DNA of 64,000 nt from Gonatopus flavifemur (taxonomy: Eukaryota; Arthropoda; Insecta; Hymenoptera; Dryinidae): positions 18,246,001 through 18,310,000 of the forward strand of contig JAFFJZ010000001.1 of the NCBI GenBank assembly GCA_018340375.1, written 5' to 3'. The position numbers and the translations under genes were made by a program. Of this stretch, positions 44,731 to 55,800 are shown one piece after another. The notes beneath the pieces are model-generated. The model searched no databases, was not told where the DNA came from, and saw nothing but the letters and a program-made list of their open reading frames with translations. The number at the start of each line of letters is the position of its first letter. Position 1 is the stretch's first letter.

Positions 44731-46524
44731 AGGGGTGTGTGGGAAACACTTTTTATCGGGTCGGGACGGGTTGGGGAATTACAGTTTCTTTCGGGTCGGG
44801 TTCCCGAATTTTTCGGGATACCCGAAATATTCAAATTCTCGAATTCAATTATATTTCTCAAATGTAGGTACGGTTTCACGATGTCAATTCAAATACTCGA
44901 AACAGTTTGTGTTTTCGATTTCAGCTCAATGATTCAAGATATTGAATTAAATTATTCGGGTTTTTCATTTCATCCGTTTTACTGGAAATATTTCGAGTTT
45001 TCTCCGTGTAAAAGAATGGGATACAACTATGTCTAAACTAAGCCTCATTTATGTGTGGTGATGAGCTTATACAAACTATTTATGTGAAAATGACTCCCCA
45101 TGCAGGTATTGCCAAGACTGAAAAAAAAACCCAAGCTTGTCCCAAGGTTGGCACATGTGTCAGAAACAAACCTCCGTGAAGAACAATTGTCCCAATATTG
45201 TTCCATGATTGTCCCGTTGTTCCCAATGGATAGTCAGTCATGGTACATTTGTTAATATTTTTGAAATGCTTACTACATCTGGTACAAGCTTGGCACAAGT
45301 GTAAAAATCGAGCATTCGTTGAGAACAATTGTGCCAATATTGCCCACATGAGTGGCACAATGCTTATAAATATTGACTGAATTTTGAATTTACAATGACT
45401 GAAGACTTGGGGGTAACTATCGGACCAGGGCTGGCCCGATCTTCCTGCCATAATTAATCCTACACACTACAGTGTAAACTGATGGTTTAAATCATCAGTT
45501 TTTCGAGTGACTCGGGGGATTCAAATGTTGGATTCCGTACGAGATCAGATCATTATAAGATTTATGTTGTGATATTTCAGTAAGATCTTATTAGTTTAGT
45601 TTGAGCATAATTCAACAATAGAATCAAAGTTGATTGAAATATCAAAGAACACAAATTTTCCAATGATCATACAAGCTTGTCCCAGTCTTGTCACATTTTT
45701 TCTATCGTTTCAAGATACTTCATGTACGGTATTCTGAGGCAGAAAGTCATGAACTTAAATATGAATCAATTGCTTTTTTCATCCATATCTGCGATCAGAG
45801 AAGCATTGGTTGATGCTTGGTAAATGAATTGGACCGGGCCTGGCAAAACCACTGGGCCAAGCTTGTCCTGATCTTATCATTCCCAAGCCTTGGCCAAGTT
45901 TGGTGAATTGCTCAAGACAAGTCTCGAATGGTCTTGTGCCAGGCTTGGTCCATCATTGGGACGTTGGTCCATACACACATGGGTCATTTATGGATTTTCG
46001 GAACATCCATGAATCTTGGATTTTTGGATTCTGGAGTGGATCTTGGGAAAGGAAAATTGTTAAAACAAAGTGAGTAATGATGAATTTCAAAAAGTAATGC
46101 ATTATCATGGTATTCAATAAATTAGTTGAGTAAACTTCGACCTAAAATATTTCAAGAATGTTTGGTGATTCACGAATCTATTCAGCATTCTAAAACAAAA
46201 CTTGGCTTTCACATTTCTGAAGCACAGTTTTATAAATTCAGAATAATTCCGGCCTTATAAACGTATGGAGATATGGAAACAAGATGGAGTATTTTTAATC
46301 GATAGAGTTGAATCGATCATTTGAATATAAAATTATTCGAATAATCAATTACTCAAATTTTACTTCATACCCGAATACTTTCGAGAGCTTGAGACATTTC
46401 GGAAAACCCGAATCAAATCAGGCACCCGAAAGGTTTCAGGAACCCGAATCAAATCGGGTTCCCGGAAATTCGGGAAATTCAAAAAATCCCGACCCGTCCC
46501 GTCTATCCGGGTCTCGCACACCCT
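44731..46524. mobile_element. hAT-like non-autonomous element with CGGGTCGGG-rich ends
   Basis: The ends are AGGGGTGTGTGGG and CTCGCACACCCT. Inside them TATCGGGTCGGGACGGGT mirrors ACCCGTCCCGTCTATCC. Further in, GGGTTCCCGAATTTTTCGGG mirrors the stretch near 46440. The AGGGGTGTG terminus resembles hAT ends, but no 8-bp duplication is visible. The G-rich arms stand out in AT-rich DNA. It hosts another repeat at about 45128-45960. Confidence 0.6.
45128..45960. repeat. TTGTCCCAA/TTGGCACAAG-rich repeat within 44731-46524
   Basis: CCAAGCTTGTCCCAAGGTTG near 45128, ACAAGCTTGGCACAAGTG near 45286 and GTCTTGTGCCAGGCTTGG near 45930 are variants of one motif in both orientations. It resembles the motif cloud at 205-510. 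It is probably a nested inverted-repeat element; the exact ends are uncertain. Confidence 0.45.
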
Positions 46525-47376
46525 TCGCAGAACTAATCTTTACCACTAGTTACCACTGTGATGTTTTTCTCACATGTCGACCAAACCCCTTTCGAGAACA
46601 TATTGAAAAATTAGCTGCGACTGCTTCCGACTTTAAATTTGACATCAATTTTTTTCCTATGGTAATTTTTTCGATTGTGCATATGCAGGAAAAACACTAA
46701 AAAGTGGTCAGAGTGTGACAGAGTTCTTTTAGATTTCTGATTACGAATCTGGGAACGAATTTTTTGAAAACAAAATGGCAGATCCAATATGACGGCCATG
46801 AATTGGAGAAAAACTGTTAGATACTGGAACATTCCATTCCCCAATAGTTTTTTGGGTCGCTGATTATGAATCTGACATCGGGTGTTTCAAAAATAACTTT
46901 TTTCTTATGGAGGATCCAGTATGGCGGATATTTTTGAGGAACAATTGGAACTCGGGACATTTTATTATCTGAGGGTATTGAAGGCTGCTGAACACGGATT
47001 TCAAGTGAACCTTTTGATTAATTCGTGAATATTAGTGGATTTGAATAGGGATCACGTGGTTTCACGTGAATACTTCAGCTTTACGCTGTATTTGTATACA
47101 GCAAACGAAAAATGTTTGGGATGTTTGGTTTGGAATTCATATTCAGCGATCCCGAGAACCCACGGGTAACAAATTTCAAAGAAATCCGATGAATTTTCGA
47201 GTTTTGATCCACCATATTGGGTTTGCCATTCTGGATTTCGGAATTTTGACGACGAATACGTATACAGCGACCCCAAAAACCTCCGAATGAGTGGTTTTAA
47301 GTGAATTCGAGGACTCCTCATATTTTTGGCCACGTTTTTGGGTTTTTGAATTGCAATTTGATTATGACATTAGACA
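46525..47376. other. Unassigned stretch with weak internal repetition
   Basis: Phrases such as AACGAATTTTTTGAAAACAAAATGGC, AGATCCAATATGACGG and GGATCCAGTATGGCGG recur in variant form between about 46750 and 46930. No gene or clear element end was found. Confidence 0.3.
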
Positions 47377-47966
47377 GAGGCGAAGGTGGTTCAATGGGCC
47401 CCTGCTGGTAATATGGGCTCCCTCGGTATCTGATTATCTGGGTCACGAATTCTAGCAGTAAACACTAAAACTACCAGAACTAGTGATTCGTAATATATCA
47501 AGCAGTGAATTTTGTCGTCTTTATCAAAAGTCTGAAAGGTGAGAGTTTGACTTGATAATACTGCGGGTTTTTCATTTCAACTGGTGGAACCAAGTTCAGG
47601 GATGTATTCAGTATGCTATAAGGATTGTATTTTGCATGAAGTGATGTCCGTTCACTTATCAAGTTGAGTGTAGGAAAATTTCATTTTCCAAGATGGGCAA
47701 GGTGGATATACGGGCTCCTTGCACTGCGGGTATTACGGGGCCCGGGCTATATTTTGTGAAGAGGCGTTTTCTGAAAACACGAGAGGTGAACTGCGGGTTA
47801 GGTGTGTGATTTGTGATATGTGGACTTACAATGATGGTGCTGGTTGCGAAAAAGATGTATACATTTGCAACTTCTGTAAATGAATTCAAACGAAAAAAAT
47901 TGCCAGTTGGTTTATAATAAGTTACTTCCTTATATTTTAACGCGGTATCCAAGCGGAGCTTCAATA

Positions 47967-49254
47967 TTAAGTGTATAACTTTGCTTCCGCCGTTTTTTGC
48001 CGAAATTCGAGGCTCTATTGTAAAAGACTGGTTATACATTTATGATTCAAAATATTGTCCATCGCTGGCCACTACTTTCTCCCATCTTTCGGGCAGCATA
48101 CGAACCCCGCGTTGAAAAAACTGGTCATCTTTTGAAGCGATCCACGAATCGATCCAATTTTTCTACTCCTTCATAAGACCGGAAGTGCTGGTCAGCTAGG
48201 CCGTGTGCCATTGATCGAAACAAATGATAGTCGGAGGGAGCAGCGTCTGGAGAATACGGCGGGTGGGATAGTACTTCCCATTTCAAAGTTTCCAAGTATG
48301 TCTTGACCACTTTCGCAACATGGGGTTGAGCATTGTCATGCTGTAAAATCACTTTATCATGTCTCTCGTTGTATTGCGGCCGTTTGTCTTTCAATGCTCG
48401 GCTCAAACGCATCAATTGCGTTCGATAACGATCGCCTGTGATTGTTTCAGTCGGTTTGAACAACTCATAATACACTACACTGAGCTGGTCCCACCAAATA
48501 CCGAGCATAACCTTGGAACCGTGAATATTCGATTTGGCCGTCGACGTGGAAGCATGGCCGGGATATCCCCATGATTTTCTGCGCTTGGGATTATCGTAAT
48601 GAACCCAGTTTTCGTCCCCAGTCACAATGCGATGCGGGAATCCCTTCCGTCTTTGCCTTGCAAGCAGCTGTTCACAAACACACAAGCGCCGTTCAACATC
48701 TCTCGGCTTCAACTCGTACGGCACCCAATTTCCTTGTTTCTGAATCATTCCCATGACTTTCAGGCGTTTTGAAATGGCTGGTTACGTCACTCCCAATGAT
48801 CCTGCCAATTCGTGTTGCGTTTGACACGAGTCTTGATCAAGCAATGCCTCCAATTCTGCATCTTCGAAAACCTTTTCTCTTCCACCGCCATGCTGGTCTT
48901 CGACGTTAAAATCACCATTCTTGAAGCGTTGAAACCACTCTCGGCAAGTTCTTTCACTAATAGCGGCCTCACCATAGGTATTTGAGAGCATTCGATGAGC
49001 CTCAGCCGCACATTTCTTCATATTAAAGCAGAAAATTAAAACCTCCCGCAAATGACGAGGATTTGGCTCGTAAGCTGACATGTTTAACCGAGAATAGCTT
49101 TATGATGCAGACACAAATCGACTAATATTTCGATGGCGTTATGTTTACAAATACCTCAGCTCATTGTATGACATCTATGATCTATTTATTTCAACTACCA
49201 CTCACCGCTACAGCCATCTATTGCAAAACGGCGGAAGCAAAGTTATGCACCCAA
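47967..49254 (-). mobile_element. Full-length mariner transposon, nearly intact
   Basis: Terminal repeats are TTAAGTGTATAACTTTGCTT and AAGCAAAGTTATGCACCCAA, continuing into CCGCCGTTTT, with TA on each side (47965-47966 and 49255-49256). It is 1288 bp, full mariner length. The transposase is on the - strand with two small lesions. It is a relative of the element at 20950-25216. Confidence 0.92.
48040..49081 (-). pseudogene. Mariner transposase, catalytic triad intact, one stop and one frameshift
   Basis: It starts MSAYEPNPRHLREVLIF at 49081. The N-terminal helix-turn-helix runs to GSLGVT, where TAA at 48782-48784 (probably from CAA) interrupts it. It continues PAISKRLKVMGMIQKQGNW. The first Asp is in RIVTGDENWVHYDN, the second in ILQHDNAQPHVA, and the third in SPDAAPSDYHLF. 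Near 48165 a one-base gain in an A/T run shifts EKWIDSWIASK out of frame. The original frame then reaches RMLPERWEKVVASDGQYF and TAA at 48040. Of the mariner copies here this is the one least decayed. Confidence 0.92.
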
Positions 49255-49479
49255 TATATATTGAGATATTAATGTTGAAACAATGGTAGACACAACTCTA
49301 TTTTATATGAATTTATGAATAAATGAACATTTTCTCTCAATTGTTGTCCTATTTTTTTTTACATAAATATCTTGGGGCCCATATTACCCGCATAAAAGTT
49401 GGTGATGGGAAATTGGGAAACTTTCGAAAAACCATTACATTCCTCTGAGGGCTGCGAAGAATACATCGGGAATTCATCC

Positions 49480-49870
49480 CAAAGAAAAAAATGACCTCAT
49501 TTTTCACGTGGCTCATGACGTTAAAAATCACGTGAAAAATGACATAAAAAATGACGTGGTATAACATGATGGAATGGACCCCTTCCCCGAAGCTCCAAAT
49601 GACGTGAAAAATCACGTTGTAAATGACATGACTTTCCCCGTTATTTTTGTAAGGATTTTTCGACAAATGGATTACAAATGTATAAAGTTTTGGGTAGCTA
49701 TTAGGAATCGAGTTCAATGATACGTCGAAATGACGTAAAAAAGGACGTGAGAAATTACGTCATTTATAACGTCATTTCGATGGGTCATTGAACTCGATTC
49801 CTAATAGCCACCTGATAGAGCTTTGGGGAAGGGGTCCATTTTATCATGTTATACCACGTCATTTTTTTCC
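49480..49870. repeat. TGACGT-rich foldback
   Basis: ATGGAATGGACCCCTTCCCC near 49568 mirrors GGGGAAGGGGTCCATTTTAT near 49831. TAGGAATCGAGTTCAATGA (about 49702-49720) mirrors TCATTGAACTCGATTCCTA (about 49785-49803). Within the arms and loop TGACGT and ACGTCA occur about ten times, usually as AAATGACGTNAAAAA. It is non-coding. Confidence 0.7.
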
Positions 49871-50004
49871 TCTGGAATTCGGACAAGTCTTCTGATTTAT
49901 TTTTAATTTTTACACTGGAAATAAAAAAAGTTATTTTAAAGAAACCAAGTGGGGGCCCATATATCCACCCTTACCTGTAAAAGTGTGATTCATATAATCT
50001 TGTA

Positions 50005-50220
50005 CTCGTAACCTCAAGACTGCTGATCTTGAAGATACATTTAACGAGACATGTTGAAGATATCTTTTGAAAGACATTTTCAAGACATGACGAAAAGATG
50101 TCTTTGAGATATCTTGTCGGTCCCTCTTTCAGCTGTCCTTCAAAAGATAGCTTTAGGATATCTTTTGAATATGTCTTGTTGATGTCTTTCAGGAATATCT
50201 CCAAGATATTCTCAAGATGT
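50005..50220. repeat. AAGATATCTT-type repeat, degenerate copy
   Basis: AAGATATCTTTTGAAAGACA, GATGTCTTTGAGATATCTTG and AAGATATTCTCAAGATG are typical of the family. The ends are not preserved. Confidence 0.5.
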
Positions 50221-50410
50221 TCATGTTCATCGGACTAGGGTTTCAAAATCCCCCCAGAAACATTGCAATGTCCGCTAATCTTACATTTCATACAATATTC
50301 CTGCACCGTTCCTGAAATGATTGCATAACTTTCATAATATTGAAAAGGCTGTATATTGAGAACTCAAATTTCCAAGGAATTTCTTCTTTTTTTTTGTTCA
50401 AGAACATACA

Positions 50411-50760
50411 TTGAACAAAAACGGTAGGGGTCGCTCTATAGAAACAATTTTATGTAACGCAGTACGATTTGTGCGTGTTTTCATGCGCGTCTCTGCGCAT
50501 GAAAACGGTAGTTTCGGCGACTGGGGGAAAAGTCAGTGGTGGGGATGCCACTCTGTAGGCAAATGTGCTATTAATGTCCTAGGAGGCAAAAGTCCCTCGC
50601 GCTCGCACGTTGCTCTTACATACAAAATACTTACAAATCATAGTTTGTTACATAAAGTACTGTGTGCACCACGGAGGCAGAGCCCTCAACGCCTCGCGCG
50701 ATGTTTTCATTACTCGTCTTCGGCTCGTATTGGAAACATCACGCTCGTCGTTGAAAAACG
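50411..50760 (+). other. GC-richer block with hairpin and a 150-codon open frame
   Basis: Between about 50460 and 50760 base composition is clearly less AT-rich than the surroundings. A perfect 12-bp hairpin GTTTTCATGCGC / GCGCATGAAAAC occupies 50477-50506. The + strand is open from 50411 to 50863 but the translation has no recognised domain, and its last 30 codons run into a MITE. It is most likely a piece of another repeat and not a gene. Confidence 0.35.
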
Positions 50761-50765
50761 CTCTT

Positions 50766-51342
50766 TACCCAAGCAGCAACAGAATTTTCAAAGTATATAC
50801 GAAACAAAAACATTCGTAGAATGTACGAATGAGATACGGAGAACATATAATGAACGTTCATAGAATGTTCGAATGAGACTGTTTTAAATATACTTAGCAC
50901 GTACGTAGTACATTCGAAATGTACGATATTCATTCGATTGACGTACCATCGTATATTCGATTACATACATTCGATGAATATGCATAGCACCTATGAAACG
51001 GTCTCATTCGAGTGTGCATAGAACATATTTCGCATATTCGAAGAACGTTCATACACTGTTAGAAATTTCTGCATTAATTTTAATGTATTTGCTGGAAGTT
51101 TTTTTCAAATACGCGCATGAATTGAGTTTCATACACATTTTACATTAAATTTAATGTAAACTATAGCAAAATCTATATTTTTTCAATGTTTTGGTACATT
51201 AAATTTAATGTAAAATGTGTATTAACCTGAATTCATGTACGGTATTGAAAAAAACTTCATAATATTTCTGAAAGTGTAGTATGTCTAGATATACCATGAA
51301 CGTGCATAGTATATATACAACATTCTGATGCTACTAGGGTTG
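50766..51342. mobile_element. TACCCAAGCAGCA-end MITE, copy 2, interrupted
   Basis: The left end TACCCAAGCAGCAACAGAAT is as in copy 1 (27158-27479), and the two align through GTATATACGAA, GAGACTGTTTTAAATATAC and CGAAGAACGTTCAT. At 51052 it is broken by another MITE and resumes with GTAT and a decayed right end near 51342. Confidence 0.8.
51054..51276. mobile_element. CACTGTTAGAAAT-end MITE, copy 2, in a TA site
   Basis: The ends are CACTGTTAGAAATTTC and ATTTCTGAAAGTG. TA lies on both sides (51052-51053 and 51277-51278), while copy 1 of the host (27158-27479) reads TTCATAGTAT with TA once. This directly proves a TA target duplication, the signature of Tc1/mariner-type transposition. It is 223 bp. 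Confidence 0.88.
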
Positions 51343-51531
51343 GTACACAATGTACTATTATTTGGTGGAATGACCCATATACACAGGGTGCATCAAAATT
51401 CATTTAAAATACTTCACAAGCGCATTCTTCAGCTGAAATGCAATAATTTTCCTCATACCAAATTTTTTTGAAGTGTAGTTTTTGAGATATGAGCATTTTT
51501 AGATTTTTTTTCGAATCAAAATACCCACATA

Positions 51532-51631
51532 GCACTGAAAGTTCTCTAAACGTTGTCAGAACCTTTAGAGAACTTTATACGTTTTAGAAACGTTCTCAGA
51601 ATGCTCTCAAAACTTTCATGCTATGTGGGTA
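51532..51631. mobile_element. 100-bp MITE with TACCCACATAGCA ends
   Basis: The ends are TACCCACATAGCA and TGCTATGTGGGTA, perfect inverts. The inside holds AACGTT and AGAACNTTT motifs. A related right end (GCTATGTGGGTTA) is seen near 52710. It is non-coding. Confidence 0.75.
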
Positions 51632-51656
51632 GCTCAAAAGCACCATGTGCTATATA

Positions 51657-52340
51657 CAGAGCTGGGTAAGTATTTGGAATGAAATCATTCTAATCATCCT
51701 GAATCCGCATTGGGAATAAAATCAGCATTTTATATCTTGAATTTAAGACACATCTCCTTCAGTATTTTGCGTATCACGCATGATCTTCAGAGCATTTTGT
51801 ATCTTGCAATTTAAACATACAGTTTTAAACATATTCCTCAAAATATTTTGTGGATATCATTTAAAATAGATATTTTCAGTCTTTTGACCAGCTCTCATAT
51901 ATTTGAAGTACACAAAATTTTGAAGGAGGCATTCCAAATATGAAATGTTTTATGGAATATATGTCAAATTTGAGATATACATAGTAGAAATTTTGGATGG
52001 GAAAATACCAGGGCCTGACGAGGCATGCCTGATTTCTTATCAGGTCCTCATCAAGTTTCGTTACGGTATTCCCTATTTCGCTCGATTTTATGGAAAACTC
52101 ATGCGAACCCTATTGTACCCCTGCGTTACAACCCTATTTGAATCCTATCAGAGAAATCAGATAAGTCCCTTGTGAGGGCCTAATGAGATTTTCCTTATTT
52201 GCGGTTTCCGGGTTCTAACCTGATCAGGACCTTATTAAAAAAAGGGAACACCTGATCAAATTTCTACTAGGGATATAACGTCAGTTTCCATTTCTATACG
52301 AATTTAGAATAATTTTATTCCAAATAACTACCCAGCTATG
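51657..52340. mobile_element. MITE with AGCTGGGTA ends, hosting a further MITE
   Basis: The left end CAGAGCTGGGTAAGTATTTG mirrors the right end CAAATAACTACCCAGCTATG, and the pairing extends through GGAATGAAATCATTCTAA. Insertion 51982-52269 lies inside, leaving a body of about 395 bp. Confidence 0.75.
51982..52269. mobile_element. TAGTAGAAATTT-end MITE, innermost layer
   Basis: The ends are TAGTAGAAATTT and AAATTTCTACTA. The inside has GGGCCTGACGAGG, CTGATTTCTTATCAGG and CCTGATCAGG palindromic motifs. It is non-coding. It lies in an element that lies in an element. Confidence 0.6.
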
Positions 52341-52849
52341 GCTACATATTAGAGCGTGACCCCATTCGGTAACCTGAAAAATGGCATATCTCTGGACGAA
52401 AATTGAGCCATCTTCCCTAGCAGCAAAATGTCACTGGGACATTTTCAATGTTCGAAAAATTCTTCCTACATTCTATAAACCTTCCATCAACGTTTCAGTG
52501 GCAGTTCACGCTATCTGGATTGTCATTATCCAATTTGAAGTTGAGGCTATTTGGAATTTTTGGATTCCCACCCAATCAGAATCCAGCAACTGAAAATTTG
52601 TATAGCTCCGATACAAAGAATGACAGGATTGTTCCATTTTTTTTCCAGAGATTCACTATTTTCCAACTCGGTGAAGTATGTGCCACATAGTACTTTTTAG
52701 CTATGTGGGTTAGAAAAAAAAACCCAAAAATGCACATATCTCAAAAACTAAGTCTCACATGAAGTTTTTCTATACGAGAAATTATTGTATTTCGGTTGCA
52801 CAGAGTACACCTTGCGAAATCCGTTTCGCGTATTCTCACTCACCCTGTA

Positions 52850-55800
52850 TAAATTTTATTGAATTATACATAAATTTATTTATGTAATTTTGAAAATTGT
52901 TCGATCGGATAAATTCACGTTTCGCCCCTGTGGATTAGAATCTATAGGTATGTATGTGAAAAACAATGTTCTAAAAAATTCATACATTTGACGATTTCCC
53001 ATCAGTATTTTCAATTCACTTCCAATGAATCTCAAAAGCTGATTTTCAAACTGTATTGTTCGAATTTCATATAGACGATATACAAGAGACGTGAATTGTT
53101 CCACGATTATGGTGAAACCGGTTGAAATTCCATAGACATCATAGAAACTGATCAATTTCCTATCGAAAATTATGAGACCTCTATTGGTTCTTTCGACCAA
53201 GGAAGTAAATTTCGTCTCCCGTGAGAACTGTCGTTAAGGAAATTGAAATGATTCCTCGAATGAATGAGGAAAATCATAACCCAAAGATCATTTTTCCTGT
53301 GTTCTTCCATTTCAACGACCAATGCAATATCTTATATCGATTCCCGAGACGGTATATTATTGAATCTCGCCTCAAATACGATATTAAATATGCAAAGTTT
53401 GGCGGGGTATAAGCGTTTCGTCCTTGCAAAGCATTAGGGTTGGAGTCGAACAAATTTGGCAAGCAAAACTACTACGAGGAACTGAGAAAATCAGCTAGGT
53501 TCGATACCAGTTTGTGTATTGCGTCCTCCTCATCTTCTTCTTTTTCCTTCCTATATGAATTCCCTACTCTGCTCAGGATGTGCGCTCCAGTTTTCGGGGC
53601 AAACAATATTTTTCTCTATGCAGCCGCATAGTCTCGTGCCATCCCCTGCTCTCGTTTCTCTTTCTTTTCCGCCACTCTCAGTTCCAATTTCACTGTTCCG
53701 CCAGTAGCCCAAGGAAATCGCATTTATCTTGACATTAGCCAGAAGTCGTTTTTTCTCTCCTTCTTCTCTCTCTGCTTCTTCTTCTTCTTCCTCGTCCTAC
53801 AAGATGGGATCTCAGATGGAAAAGAAAAAGAAAGAAGACAGAAGAAAAATTCCGACCTTGTGCTACACTTTGAAAGCAGTTTCTCTCCTCTGTTTCTTTC
53901 CTCAAAATTATCTCTCTATTCAGTGATATGAGTAATAATATCGTAACCATATGGAGAATGAACTTTCATAAATTCTCGCAATTTATGAGTTCTAAAGGAA
54001 TATATTCTTCGCGCATAATATCCCTTTATCCCATATATATTCATATTCTTTATGTATACGATTATACGTGCTGTTTAGTAAAAGTATTAGGTTTTAATTA
54101 GAATACATCAGAGCAATCGAAGTTTGATGAATCAAGAGAGGGAAAAAGTGAGAAACAACGAAGACAGAAAGACAGACAGACAGAAGCATAAGCATAGAAG
54201 AGTGAACGGAATAATGGAAGCGAGATTGAATGGCAATGAATAGTAATAGTGAGGAAGGAATTCAAGTCTCGATGTCATTAGCCTCTACTGCCTTTTTTGT
54301 CGCCGATTTCTACTGCACGTATTTTCCAACCGGGTGAAATATCATGATGGGATGCGTTGAGTGCAGTACAGAACAAAGCATCGAGTAAGGAGAACGGAAT
54401 ATTCAGATCACTTAATCCTTTCACAGTTGGATTTTTTAAAAGAGTTTCCCATTCATTCGGCATTTTCTAAAACCTTTGAAGCATATTTTCGAAACAGTTG
54501 AATTATTCAATTAAAAAAAAAAACAAAACAAAACAACAACCCTAGTTTTTATATTCGATTGTCAGAATTTTTGAATTACTCTTGATAATTAAGACCCACA
54601 ATTGAAACAAATTGCTTCATCATCTATGTCAAAGATTCTGAACTGTGATACCCCTGACAACGTATGAACTGTGCATTCAGATTTCTTGGAGTGCTTTAAA
54701 ATTCAATACAAACTGCTCGTGAATATTTCATGACTTTGTGGGTTTGCTGGAGTACGAATAGAAAGGAAAACACTGAGCTTACAGCGATATTAATTCCCTT
54801 CTTCAAGATTTTATAATTCCATAAAATTTGCGAAATTTGGTCATTGCAAACAACGTTATTCGGTTCGAACGATCCTTCGATTATATGGATATATAATTTT
54901 GGCTGCACGAATCATGTAGATGAAAAATATTATTGTCTTTTCAGACAATCTCAGTAGGCACGTGTATTCTACATACACGATGAAAGAAATATTTCTTTTG
55001 AAAATTTGTTTCAAAAGATGTATCGATGATTTATGATACTATCGGGCGACGTAAATTCATTCCTGGTAACGAATAACCTATTGAATTCGTGTCGCGGTTA
55101 AAAGTTGAAAGTTGTTCACGTGACAAGTTGATATTGATTGACGATTTGTCGATTTTCTCGCTTCAACCACGGATCTCCTCAAGAAATGTACCCTCTTGGA
55201 AAATATAGTAACTTCATCTGCATTATACGATGAAACCCAATATTGACGTCTAGGTAATTTTCATCCTTCCCTCGAATGAGAAATATTGAAATTTATCGAA
55301 ACAAATGTAATATGATCTCATATTTTATACTTGAAAAATTTTAGGTTCGGTGAAAATCGTTCTAGCGAAAACGGATAATGAAGAGATGAAATGTGGAGGA
55401 AAATTTACATTGATACGAACGGTGGTGAAAGTTTTCAATAAGATTATTCATTTTCTCTGGATAAAACATTTGGTGAGTCTGAGAATTTATGATCTGAATT
55501 CATTGTTGACTCTTGAATTCTTTCAAAACTTCTGTATATCACATGAATCGGAGTATACATTTCTTCCCGTATTACGACTTGAATATATATATCGTGTCAA
55601 AGTGAAAATCAATGGATGAGGAAAAACTTTGGGATGATTTATATTACGTATTCAGTTTTTTAGAACACCTTCAAAAATTTCAACTTTTTGTCAAGGAATG
55701 TGAATTGTTGAAGCAAGGAACTGATCAATGGGAGACTATACCGTCGTCTTGAATTTTTTGAATCAATAAATTGAATGAAAAAAGGTGTGTATCACTTCCA

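Larger units (their letters stand above)
47377..49975. mobile_element. GGGCCC-rich inverted-repeat element hosting a mariner and a foldback
   Basis: The left end GGTGGTTCAATGGGCCCCTG mirrors the right end GGGGGCCCATATATCCACCC. A second internal pair is GCGGGTATTACGGGGCCCG near 47736 and GGGGCCCATATTACCCGC near 49374. Nested inside are the mariner at 47967-49254 and the TGACGT foldback at about 49480-49870. It has no ORF of its own. Confidence 0.55.
51384..52847. mobile_element. CAGGGTG-end element with long (about 140 bp) inverted repeats, hosting nested MITEs
   Basis: The ends are CAGGGTGCATCAAAATTC and, inverted, TATTCTCACTCACCCTG. The similarity continues inward through AATGCAATAATTTTCCTC and TTTTTGAGATATGAGCATTT (mirrored as AAATGCACATATCTCAAAAA near 52728). 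MITEs at 51532-51631 and 51657-52340 are inserted in it. The end of another CAGGGTG-like element appears at 63784. Confidence 0.7.

Noticed and set aside
45080..45451. 123-codon - strand ORF
   Set aside because: Inside the TTGTCCCAA-rich repeat; no domain.
52880..53217. - strand open frame of about 112 codons after an acceptor-like sequence
   Set aside because: The acceptor is plausible, but the protein was not recognised, no donor or neighbouring exon fits, and this length is expected a few times by chance.
53274..53462. - strand frame with a motif (SNPNALQGRN) similar to one in the 52880-53217 frame (SNPQGRN)
   Set aside because: A curious resemblance, but too short and without gene structure to call.
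54278..54463. - strand ORF with protein-like composition (MPNEWETLLKNPTVKG...)
   Set aside because: It may be a real exon, but no family was recognised and splice sites are weak. A protein search of the 61 residues would decide it.
55346..55472. + strand exon-like segment (TTTTAG acceptor, GTGAGT donor, open frame)
   Set aside because: Signals are short and common; no partner exon and no recognised domain.
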